Notes under the pieces: generated by a model
What the model saw: only the letters and a program-made list of their open reading frames with translations
Databases searched by the model: none
Told to the model about the DNA's origin: nothing
Program-made: the position numbers and the translations under genes
Assembly: GCA_964020085.1 (NCBI GenBank)
Contig: OZ026604.1
Location: forward strand, 4,845,467-4,909,466
DNA from: Micromussa lordhowensis
Lineage: Eukaryota > Cnidaria > Anthozoa > Scleractinia > Lobophylliidae
Reading direction: 5' to 3'
Length of the DNA: 64,000 nt
Shown: piece after piece, positions 21,968-34,000 of the stretch
Layout: each line of letters starts with the position of its first letter
Position numbering within the stretch: position 1 is the first letter of the stretch

Positions 21968-24479
21968 TGGCTGGCTGAGTTAAGTCCATCTCATTTGATG
22001 ACCTAGCTATTTCTTGTTACCATGGATACTTAAGATGGATTGGTTCTGATAAAACTGAACAATATGGATGGTTTAGTTTGATGAAACGATTTGGGAAAAT
22101 TACACCACAATACAGGATTTTAGGACAAAACACTATGACACGTCTTTTCTGAAAATCTATTTGTCATCTAGCGAAGCAAGAGCTTCCTACTTCGCACAAA
22201 CTCCTCTTAAAAAAATCCAGTCATGTGCCGAAAAGAAAAACTCGATGTGTTAGACTTCTGAGCGAAAGCTGATTCAGACCGTTGTATTTTATGAAAGCTT
22301 CTTATATTAAAATTTACAGCTGTCAGTGTTTCACGGGAATATGGAATACAAATGAATTTTATTTTGGACCAGAATATTGACATAAAAAAAAAAAATTTTG
22401 GCTAACACAATGAGATGATGCAAGCTGTGTTCTTTAGGACAATTTAATTTTCGTTCCGCCTTGGCGTTTAGAAGTGACGAGTGCTTAATTTGAAGTGGCT
22501 ATCAGCCGCTCAATTTGGAAAATAGATCATCTGTAACTGACAGTGTTAATTATGATGCCACTGAACTGAGTTTCTAATCATTAGGTCATACATCATTTAT
22601 ATCGAGCTAGACAGGTGAAAATAAAATTTAATCCCACTGGCATTGTTATGAAATAATCAGTAAAACGCAACGGTATGAGAAGGAGTAGATGTGACACCGG
22701 GAAAAACAGTGAAGTTATCCTTGTCAAAGACGTTATCACGAGTAAAGTACTGCTTCACGAAACCTAAGCTTAGTGCTTGGACGATTGCCGGCCAAGAAAT
22801 TATATTCCTGTAATGTGGGTTCTCAATTTCTGGGCTTTTTTATATTCCCTCCCCAAATCAGAGATTTCCCTCCTCTTGCATAACCTTCTGAGGGATTCTT
22901 CGTCTTCCTGACTTAACCCATCCGTACCTCGTGCAACAAATTGAGGATATTACACAATAACCGCATGTGATACGAACTTTATTTTCCCGTGCACGTGCCG
23001 GTGATATCTCGCACGAGTGAGCTGGCCTCGCTCGTGACCAGCACGTGCATGAGAAGATGGACGTCGTGTTCCCAAGCGGCCATGTAATGTTCTGGTGATT
23101 CAACGTCCAAATCTAAGACACCTCGCAAGACCTCGTGGGAAGAGGGGATGCTCTAATATTATTGGCTGACATGTTCGTAACCATGACGACATAAATATCC
23201 TCACTGTGTTCATTTATGTGATAATGGAGTGGACCTTGGGCACGAAGGACTATGTTAAGGAGTATTGGATAACTACAGGTCAGAATGAAGAGCTACCAAG
23301 AGTAATACGGGGTTTCAACGACTTTTATTCTACTGCTATTGCTAACTGCTGACTGATGGAAAGTAAATACAAGCTCGAAGCTTTCCAGATAAAAAAAATA
23401 ATTGTAGACGTGTTTGTGTTAACTGACCGGGGGAACTTAAAAATCCTCACGCTTTCTGGCTCGACTTAGTCTGACTTAAAGATAAGACTTCAGACACGCC
23501 AAAGGAACGAAGATAAGTAAATGATGAGGCGCTAATGAACATGACGGAAAAGATAATCCTTAAAAGAAATCTAACCATCACTTAAACTTTCGTGGAGGTT
23601 TCAGCCTAGGTCAGCAATACTGGTGGCCTGAACAAGACAACCGTTAGAAGAATTGTTAAAAGCTAGAGAACCTAACGAAACGAACAACAAAACTTAGTAC
23701 AAGGAAAGATATGTGTTGGCTAACCATGACTCTGTTGCACAGCCATGGATGATCACGAGACAAGCACAAATCAAATGAAAATTAACAGTTATGTTATGAA
23801 CAAATGAGCTCCTCTGCAGAAGCAATTAAACTTTGACTTTTATCTGTTTTTAGTCAAAAGGACAGTACAGCTTTAGGATGATTTTAATTTCAGCTACACC
23901 ATTCTGTGTAAAGTAGGTTAAAGCAAAGAGAAACTGAGAATTGTATGGTCAGCAATGTTATGTGTTGAAATGCAACGTAATGTAAAGAAAATGTGATGTG
24001 ATGTAATGTGATATGATGTGATGTGATGTGATGTGATGTAATGTTACGTAAAAAAAGATCTCATTCCGGCTACATGTTTGCCACTGTTTATTTTTACTTG
24101 AAATCATGATTCAGAAATACTCTATTGGGTTGAACATTTTTCGATGAGGTTTTAAACAGGAAAACGACCTTCCTTTGCTTTAGAAGATCCGCCCATAAGT
24201 TAATTTTGGGCTGTAAATATTGAAACATTACTGCAACATGTAGGTTCATGCATAAATCTAAATACATAGGATACCATTGTCGTCATCACAGCTACTCATT
24301 GTTTTCAGTCGACCAAAAGAAACGAAAGTCTGAAGACGGGAATAGTCCCCGCCAACCCCTCCCTGATGCTTGAACGTCTTGCGACCATTGATGGTCAACG
24401 GGAAGGTTTTCCTAATTTCTGCGCTTTCTTAACTTTTCGTTCATAATTTTTTTGGGTGTTACACTTATCGGCTACGATG
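21968..24479. repeat. Tandem segmental repeat, copy 2
   Basis: A unit of about 2.5 kb beginning ggctggctgagttaag and followed directly by copy 3. Long stretches (for example 22160-23180 against 24670-25690) match copy 3 with only scattered differences by eye, so this duplication is recent. The gatgt microsatellite lies at about 23990-24045. It is non-coding on inspection. Confidence 0.75.
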
Positions 24480-27189
24480 GCGGGCTGAGTTAAGTTGATC
24501 TCACTTGAAGAACTAGCTATTTCTTGTTACCATGGATACTTAAGATGGATTGGTTCTGATAAAACTGAACAATATGGATGGTTTAGTTGGATGAAACGAT
24601 TTGGGAAAATTACACCATAATACAGGATTTTAGGACAAAACACTATGACACGTCTTTTCAGAAAATCTATTTGTCATCTAGCGAAGCAAGAGCTTCCTAC
24701 TTCGCACAAACTCCTCTTAAAAAAATCCAGTCATGTGCCGAAAAGAAAAACTCGATGTGTTAGACTTCGGAGCGAAAGCTGATTCAGACCGTTGTATTTT
24801 ATGTAAGTTTCTTATATTAAAATTTACAGCTGTCAGTGTTTCACGAGAATATAGAATACAAATGAATTTTTTTTGAACCAGAATATTGACATAAAAAAAA
24901 ATAATTTTGGCTAACACAATGAGATGATGCAAGCTGTGTTCTTTAGGACAATTCCATTTTCGTTCCGCCTTGGAGTTTAGAAGTGACGAGTGCTTAATTT
25001 GAAGTGGCTATCAGCCGCTCAATTTGGAAAATAGATCATCTGTAACTGACAGTGTTAATTATGATGCCACTGAACTGAGTTTCTAATCATTAGGTCATAC
25101 ATCATTTATATCGAGCTAGACAGGTGAAAATAAAATTTAATCCCACTGGCATTGTTATGAAATATTCAGTAAAACGCAACGGTATGAGAATAAGTAGATG
25201 TGACACCGGGGAAAACAGTGAAGTTATCCTTGTCAAAGACGTTATCACGAGTAAAGTACTGCTTCACGAAACCTACGCTTAGTGCTTGGACGATTGCCGG
25301 CCAAGAAATTATATTCCTGTAATGTGGGTTCTCAATTTCTGGGCTTTTTTATATTCCCTCCCCAAATCAGAGATTTCCCTCCTCTTGCATAACCTTCTGA
25401 GGGATTCTTCGTCTTCCTGACTTAACCCATCCGTACCTCGTGCAACAAATTGAGGATATTACACAATAACCGCATGTGATACGAACTTTATTTTCCCGTG
25501 TACGTGCCGGTGATATCTCGCACGAGTAAGCTGGCCTCGCTCGTGACCAGCACGTGCACGAGAAGATGGACGTCGTGTTCCCAAGCGGCCATGTAATGTT
25601 CTGGTGATTCAACGTCCAAATCTAAGACACCTCGCAAGACCTCGTGAGAAGAGGGGATGCTCTAATATTATTGGCTGACATGTTCGTAATCATGACGACA
25701 TAGATATCCTCACATGTGAAAGATAAAAGAATTATCTTCACTTCACCTCACGTGACGAAGAAATCAAATCGAGAGGTACTATTGATCTAAAGATTGTAGA
25801 TCATTGGTGGCATCTAAAACTGATAGTGTACACAGTTAGTGCAGGTTTTGGGGTCAATTTTGGGTAATGGCTTCGAAACTTGATTTTTTTTCCTGCGTTA
25901 TCTTTTGTAATACTGTGTTCATTTATGTGATAATGGAGTGGACCTTGGGCACGAAGGACTATGTTAAGGAGTATTGGATAGCTACTGATCAGAATAATAC
26001 TGGATTTCAACGACTTTTATTCTACTGCTATTGCTAACTGCTGACTGACCTAAAGGAAATACAAGCTCGAAGCTTTCCAGATAAAAAAATAAATAAATTG
26101 TAGACGTGTTTGTGTTAACTGGCCGGGGGAACTTAAAAATCCTTTCTGGCTCGACTTCTAGTCTGACTTTAAGATAAGACTTCAGACACGCCAAAGGAAC
26201 GAAGATAAGCAAATGATGAGGCGCCAATGAACATGACGGAAAAGATAATCCTTAAAAGAAATCTAACCATTACTTAAACTTTCGAGGAGATTTCAACCAA
26301 GGTCAGCAATCCTACCGAAATAAAGCAATCATGAGAACAATTGTTCAAAGGTAGTGGACCTAGACAAAAGGAGCAAGTAAACTGAGTACAAGGAAAGATA
26401 CGTGTTAGCTAACCTTGACTGTTGTACTGCCATGGATGATCACGAGACTAGCACGAGACAAATCAAAATTAACAGTTATGTAATGAACAAATTTAGCTCC
26501 TCTGTGCGAGCAATAAAACTCTAACTTTTATCTGTTCATTGTCAAAAGGACAATGTAACTTAAGGATGACTTGAGTTTTAGCTACACCGTTCTGTGTAAT
26601 ATAAGTCACAGCAAACCAAACAGATTATTGTAAGGGCAGCAATAGTACCTGTTGAAATGTAACGTAATGTGATGTGATGTGATGTGATGTGATGTGATGT
26701 AATGTTTTTTTAAAAAAGTACTCATTCATTACATGTTTGCAACTGTTAACTTTTACTTGAAATTTTCAGAAATACTCTATTGGGCTGAACATTTTTCGAT
26801 GAGGTTTTAAACGTGAAAACGACCTTCGTCAGCTCGCTTTGGAAAATGTAATATGTAGCTTCACGTATAAATCTAAATACATTGGGATACCATCTACTCA
26901 TTTTTTTCAGTCGACTAAATGAAATGAAAGCCCTGGGGACGAGGAGTCCGCGCCCTCCCCTCCCTGAAGTTTGAACGTCTTGCGACCATCTTTTGATGGT
27001 CAAGTGGAAAGTTTTCCTAATTTCTGGGTCCCTGATCAAATTTACAATTCAGGGCATCCCTGTCGCACAAGTTCCCTGATGTTCGATGTGCCATTGACAG
27101 CTGAAGTTCAGTAATTTCCTCATTTGTTAAATAACGAGTCACATTTTCGTTCATACTTTTTTCGGGTATTTACGCTATCGGTTATGTTA
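24480..27189. repeat. Tandem segmental repeat, copy 3
   Basis: Third unit, beginning ggcgggctgagttaag, about 2.7 kb, with the gatgt microsatellite at about 26665-26708. A further start (ggctggctgagtcgatctc) at 27186 shows that a fourth, truncated unit follows and merges with another repeat at 27230-27640. Confidence 0.75.
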
Positions 27190-27229
27190 ATGGCTGGCTG
27201 AGTCGATCTCTTTTCATGACTTAGCTATT

Positions 27230-27640
27230 TTTATTTACCATGGTTACTTAGGATGGATTGGTTCTTCAAACCTAACCACCCTGCTGGAACGTTTCTGGTC
27301 TGCAGACCTGAAAAATCAATATGGAAAGTTTAGTTGGATGAGACATGCTTTTGCGGTTAAAGTCCAAAAGTTATTCTACTCTCAGAGAAAGCAGTTCCCG
27401 CCACACCCCCCCCCCCCCCGAAAAAAAAAGCGAAACCGAACGAACGAACGAAGCGAGGCGAGGCGAGGCGAGGCGAGGCGAGGCGAGGCGAGGCGAGGCG
27501 AGGCAAATTAAGGCAAACCAAATCAATGCAGTGCCAATTTCTGTGCTTGAAGTGGCCGCGAGTATTTCTCCTCCCATTATAATGGGATGCTACTAGTCCA
27601 TAGTAGGGCATTCCCTAGAAGTCTGCAAGGTTGCCTGAAC
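27230..27640 (-). repeat. Dispersed repeat containing a cgagg microsatellite
   Basis: Inverted relative of 38340-38765; both carry taccatggttact, ggtctgcagacc, and a block with caaaccaaat / ttgccactg and cctcccattataatggg. Inside it, 27405-27420 is a poly-C run and 27451-27505 is about ten units of gaggc, which create the artefactual repetitive ORFs on both strands. Confidence 0.55.
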
Positions 27641-27816
27641 AATTCAATAGTAGCCAGTTCTATGCCTGCTGGTTGAGTAGCAGACTACGGGTACATTATG
27701 TTGCCAATAGCAACACACCAACCAATAGGGCACTGATCTACCACAGATGGTTGACAAGGGCGAGTCTAAATATGATATTGTCAAGTTTAGTTTAGGTGAC
27801 GTTTGTGCCACCGCTT

Positions 27817-28036
27817 AATGGCTCATCAGGCCGGAGCTTATCCCGGTTTCTGTAGCATAAAAAGACCAGGAATATTTCTACTACCCTGGATGGGACACCA
27901 TTTCATCGCTGGGCTACCTCCAGCTTTAAAATTGCCGGTACTCATTTATACACCGGGGTGGAGAGAGGCACAGAGAGAGTGAAACAACGTGATAACCTCG
28001 TCCTGGACCGCTCTAGCCCCGAGGCCACCGCGTCAC
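27817..28036 (+). repeat. Dispersed repeat (ggctcatcaggccggagctt family), copy 1
   Basis: Near-copy of 50786-50975: ggctcatcaggccggagctt, tatcccggtttc-gtagcat, ggaatatttctact, catttatacacc-gggtggag. It ends 13 bp before the minus-strand stop of hexosaminidase A, so it fills the immediate 3' flank of that gene. Confidence 0.65.
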
Positions 28037-28048
28037 TTATTGTTTACT

Positions 28049-31000
28049 TTACCTGGTTCGTAATCTTATTTCACCCCTCACTTTTGTTTCCTGTGTGACG
28101 TCATTCCAGGTCACCCCTTCATCTGTGGAGTACTCAATTTTGAGACCTGGAAGCGCAGTCTTCACAAGTAATTTTCCATCAATCACTCTGTAAAAGGTAA
28201 AACGAGAATTAGTAAGTATAGGAGAATTTTTACGGCCTTGTGTGCGAACAAGCACGAAGAGGATTAATTAAGTAACTATAGGAGACTTTTAAATTCGATT
28301 TCAGGTTCTTTTTGAAAACCAACCTTGCTCCCGGTGATGGCACGTGATAGGCGACGCCCATCTGATCAAGCCGACCCAGTTCTCTGTGAGCCATCGTGTT
28401 TGCAAACTTTACCCAGTCACTAGTCCTTTCACGATCTTGTATATCACCAGTTGGGATACTCTCCCATGGGGCTTTGTGCCACGCTCGTTCTGCCAATGCC
28501 AAGAGTCGCGGGAAGAGCATGCTGTGCATCTGGTCAGCGGTACGGACTGTTTCTCCCCAGAACGAGCCTTCAATTCCTGCAAGAGAAAAATGGCGGCAGA
28601 AAATTGGCATGAATTAGCTACGTCTGTTTCGTAGAAAAGCGGGTAACTATTCTCAGGCTAACCTGATTATTGTGCACACTAAAATAGTCCGACTCCAACT
28701 TTGAAACTCACCAAATGCACAGTCCACCTATAAACTGTTTTTCTTTCAAGACGGTGGAACCTCCGCCACTTTGGAGACAGAGGAAAGTGACTGTTGTAAA
28801 GACGTCGCCGTTATGGAGAGGAAGGAGTATAACAAGATACCTGTTTCGTTTTTGGGGTGCAACAGTTTTTGACAAAAAATGTCTATTTTAGCACAAACAA
28901 ATTAAAATATATCAATGCAACAGCAACTAAACTGAAACGGAGGCTGTGGCGCGGCACGGATCAAGTCAATAGAAAATGGGTTTTGTTTAAACTGTTCGTC
29001 ATTGATTAATGGCGTTGTCGAGGGTTGTTTTGGCAGCTGGGACGAGTGAATCTATGGACTATCCGCCGGGATCACAAAATGTGGCCGCCGTAGGTGGTCG
29101 TTAGTGGAGGTTTTACTGTAGCTGCGTTTGAGTGGTGACCAGAAAAGAAAAGTAGGGGCCTCTCCAAGACACTGTTTGCACCAGTTCTCTGAGCGTATTT
29201 TTGATGACATCCGGGTTGGGCGTGGGGGAGGAAGACTTTCTCCTTTGAAAATTTCTCCTTTGTCTGCTAGTCCCTAAGAGTTTTTGTCAAAGTTCCCTTT
29301 AACAGTAGAGATATCCCTTGTTATCTCATATTAATCCCAAAAATATCTCTTGTTCCTTTGAAATAAATGATCATGTCCCCTTGTTCCCCCAAAAATTGCC
29401 CTGCATGGAAGGTCGTCATTTTCAGCAGTCCCTTCAAGCTATTTGTTCTTCCATATGCTTGTCCACATTTCGTCCAACTTACCCAACAGATTGACTAAAA
29501 TCTCGCCGGAGTTCCCAATGCGTTCGGTTGGCGAATATTCAAAGATCTTTCGACTGTCCGTGTAATTTGCAGCCCAGTACAGACCTCGCTCTTCAAAGTC
29601 TGCCTTATAGGGATGATCGAGGTACAGACAGTCCGGAGGCGTCAACACAACCTAAACAAAATTATTTTAAAAAGGTAATAAAGCGTAATAAATAAAGCGT
29701 AATAAACAGTACCAATACTAATACCGCCCACCAATAGGCCCAGTAGGTAGAGTTCCGGACTAGCGTGCGGGAGGTTGCAGGTTCAAACCCCGGCAGGACC
29801 AACACTCAGGGTTTTTAAATAACTGAGGAGAAAGCGCTGCTTTTGTAATTACATCTGCAAATGGTTAGACTTTCTAGTCTTCTCGGATAAGGACGATAAA
29901 CCGTAGGCCCCGTCTCACAACCCTTCATAATTAATTCTGTGGGACGTAAAAGAACCCACACATTCGAAAAGAGTAGGGGACGTAGTTCCCGGTGTGGTGG
30001 TCTATCTCTTATCTGATGGTTAAATGCTCAGAGATATTAGCTGCATAAGCTACTCTAAAATCCGAGGGTAAATAAAGTGGTGTATGTATGTATAGCTTTC
30101 ATTTGAATGGTTACACACTAGGGTTTATTGAGCACGCATCAAAAATAGTTACCTTGTATTCTCCAGAAAGTGTGACTTCAAGATTCCTGGTATCACCACT
30201 CATGCTCCAATAATAAGCATAAATGTCTTTGTTTTTAAATGTTCTCCTCTTTGTTAGAACGTCATTTTCTCCGAAGAATGCGTCACCCCAACCACCAAGG
30301 TTCAAACCATGTTTCTCAGTGATTTGAGACACCTTTTTGACGAATTTCCCAATCAGCTCTTTCTTTATTTGTTCCTCGCTTTTGGTTGATGCATTTGCCA
30401 ATCGACCACAAGCTGGCGATCCTTTCCAAACCCCCCACGCGACTTCGTCACCCCCAAAATGATAAAGAGTCAGCGGTTGAATGTCACTGTGCATGCGCAC
30501 CAGTGCTGATATCACGTGATCTAGAAAAGCGTATGTTGAATTGATGCAGGGGTTCACAACTTCACCAGTGAAGTGCTGGACAGAAAAATAGCGAGATTGA
30601 TCTTGGAAGTCACTAAGTAGAAAGCTGTTCGCTTTTTTTTCGTTTCCTTGCTTCACCAATCTATCGTGACGGGCTATCATGCTTTTTATAGCTGCGTGAC
30701 TGTGCCCTGGAAAGTCGAACTCTGGAATCACTTGAATGTGACGTTCTGTTGCGTGACGAAGTATTTCTCTGTAGTCTTCTGTAGAGTAGTACCCAGTGCC
30801 CGAGGTGCTGGTATCGGGACCTGAGCCGAGTTGAGACAGGATGCAGTGTTTCTCTTTTAAGTCATGACACCTCTTAGATCCAATCTGGCGCGAAATAAAG
30901 GAATTTTATTATACTGAAATTGGTTTGAAGCTTATGAACACTTTTAAATGCGTTATATTCATATTCATGGGGTGCGCTTAGTTTTTCTACCTCGTTCTTT

Positions 31001-34000
31001 AGGCCATTTTACCTCTTTAATGAAGGTGTATAAAATTAATACAATTGTGAAACACACGAACGGATACTCGTCAACGCTGTTAGGTAGAGCCCGAGGATAG
31101 CTTATCAGTTATATATGCAGTTACATCTTCCGAGCAATTTCCGTAGGCCTCCGAAGATTTCCGAAAACTATCCGAAGATGTGTCGAGTATTTTCCAATAA
31201 TCCCTTATTCCATCAATCAACAGTCCATGTTCGTATTCCCGCTATTGGACTGGGACTAGCTTGCAACTGAGGCTTATGCGGGGAGTCTTTTCAAATACAA
31301 AAGACATTTATCTCTTTTTAATAACATTCCCCCGTATGAGCCTCCATTGCAAGCTAGTTCCAGTCAAGAGAAAATGACAATAACAAATATGGTGTAATTA
31401 TTCGAGTGTTCAAGCGTACTTGGGTCAATTCTTCAAGTCCTGGTATTTCCAGTCTCCATCCTTCGTTCTCTGAAAGATGAAAGTGAAACTTGTTCATCTT
31501 GTACATGGCCATGGCGTCCAAAACTTTCAGAATTTCACGTTTGGGAAAAAAATTGCGTCCAACGTCAAGCATCAAGCCACGATACGAGAAACGAGGAGAA
31601 TCTTTGATTGACACTTGCGGAACCAAGCCTTGGTCGTCTATGAGGGCGAGGAAAGTCTGGACACCATAGAACACACCAGAAGGCCATTCACCAGCAATGG
31701 TGATAACGTTTTCCATGTGTACCTGAATTTGATATGACTCATGCGCAGTGGGTGAGAGCCGCTGATTGCTTTGTGGGGTTACCAGTAAAAGCTTGATAGT
31801 TTTAGCGGTTCCAGGGTCATCTCCAGATGACACTTTCATTCCAAGTTTTCCTTTGAAGAAATTGCCCTGCAAATAAATAGTTCGAGTAATTATACTGGAT
31901 TGATTGCCCGGACCTAGGAGTCATCTACTGTTGCAATAGGTTTTCAAAGTGCTCGGTTAGAATGTGACGTTTTACTTCACAGGCATTTAAATTTTTGTAC
32001 AAATGCACTCAATTTTAATATACACATGAAGGATTTTATTTCAGTAATGCCTAGCGAAGCTACTGCTAGCAAAACACTTTGAGGGAGGGTTTCACGGTTC
32101 TGCGTATGTTTCTGAATCAAAATACAGAAGATTTTAGTGGATTTTACCGACGCTGTCGACCGAATTTAGTGTCGACCCGTACGATTTATTCTAAGGTTGA
32201 TGATTTTACGGCTATTTGCATGCCAAAAAGCGCGCACAGGCGAAGAAATAATACAGACATGCGTCGAACCGTGAAACCCTCCTTTTAATAGCTTGGCAGT
32301 TAAATAGAGTATCTTCAGCAATATAAACATAAACATAAACATAAACATAAACATAAACATAAACATAAACATAAACATAAACATAAACACATGAGTAAAT
32401 GTTTTCAATTTTTGAAACGTTTTTGCACACGATAAACAAATGTCTTTCATACTTGCCAAGAAGTTTACTTCATTTTCCAACCCCTTTTCTCCATAAACTT
32501 GCCACTCCTGCCCCACAGACACTATCCTCGTTTTGTCAGTGATAACGAGTTCCTTAGGAGTAGGAATAATCATATATGGCGCATGCCCGAGATCATCGAC
32601 ATGCGCAGCACTGAACTCGTCCCAGGTGAGTTTGTCATAGGAAAACACGAAATCGAGGTCCTCGCCAGCTGTGTTAGCAATGGTTCCTGATTCCAGTCCC
32701 TCGCTGGCAATGTACCAATTGGGCGTCAAGTTACAGCGGGCCCTAAAAAGAGTGGTGTTGAATTGGACCTTGCAGGTATCTCCCGATGCTAACGATTGGA
32801 AATGACTGAGCGGCTCCAATTTATAAAGACAACCATTTATGTGGATCATTTTTAAATTACTTCCTCCGGGTAAAACATAGCCTTCAGGGTTATTGGTCAG
32901 CTGTTTCTCTTGAATGATTCCCAACACGCAAATGTATATTGCCCATTTTCCATTCTTGATGGGATCTGAACCTGCGTTAAAAAGCGTTATTTGTGCCCTG
33001 CTAGGGGACAACACATCAAAGTAGAGTTTCAAGTGTTCTGCCATGTTGTCAATGTCTGTTTGGCATAACCCTTGTATGCACAATGGACTCTTGGTGGAAG
33101 GTGATATTACATAGCTTGTTGCTTTTACTGGATAAAAGTCGTTGATGACGTGTTCTCCAGAAAGCGAGAACATATCTGCATTAAATTAAAAGATACATCG
33201 TCAGATGCCGCAAACTCCTGCTTACAAGCCCTGGGCTTCTATAACTTCGCAAGGGCTTATAAACTTCGTAAGAGCTTATAAACGGAGGAGCTTGTATTCG
33301 AAGGAGCTAATAAGCGGAATAAAAGCGTTTCGAAATGAGCTACAGCAATGTTGATCAAAATACGTTTTTCGTATATTGTTTTTTAATTTAGCTTTAAAAC
33401 ATCATAATAAATCGAATTCATTTCATTTTAAACTAGAGGGGGGCGTATATCTCCGAGGGCTGATAATCAGACCGGAAGTAATATCTATTTTGTTTACAAG
33501 TAGATGGGTCTATAACCAGAGGGGAATGTAAGCTGCAGTTTACGGTATTGCACGGGCCAATAAAATAAAACAAACAAACGAAAAGTAAAAAAGAAAACCG
33601 CTACCCTTTCGAGTCTACTAAGCAAATCAACCAGAGGGGTGACGTCACATGATCGTTCATCGCTTACGTCATACTTGTGCGAATAGATCGTTTCACTTGA
33701 CGTCATCACTTTCTAAAATCCAAATTTAAAGAGCCACCCAATTTTTTATCCTAATCAGGCATAAGAGGCGGTATATTTATATCTGTTTACTATTTTACAG
33801 CTCAATAGCGTTCATCGTTTGGAAGCCAGAACATTTTGAATTTCAGGGTTATGGAGGTGCGTGACACGAAGCTACGATCGAGTTTGTTGTTGAAAAAATA
33901 TATACTTATCTCATGAGTTTGTGCCTTTTTAGAAGTTAATTAGAGCATTAGGAGAAGTGCTTATGTAAATGCTTGTTTGTTCAGTACTGATTTTTTTATT

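Noticed and set aside
27345..27611. Arg/Glu- and Ser/Pro-repeat open frames
   Set aside because: Produced by the gaggc microsatellite and poly-C run.
32166..32452. Extension of hexosaminidase A exon 2 into FMFMFM-type repeats
   Set aside because: The frame continues past the donor into the ATAAAC microsatellite; paralogue B and splice signals place the exon end at 32453.
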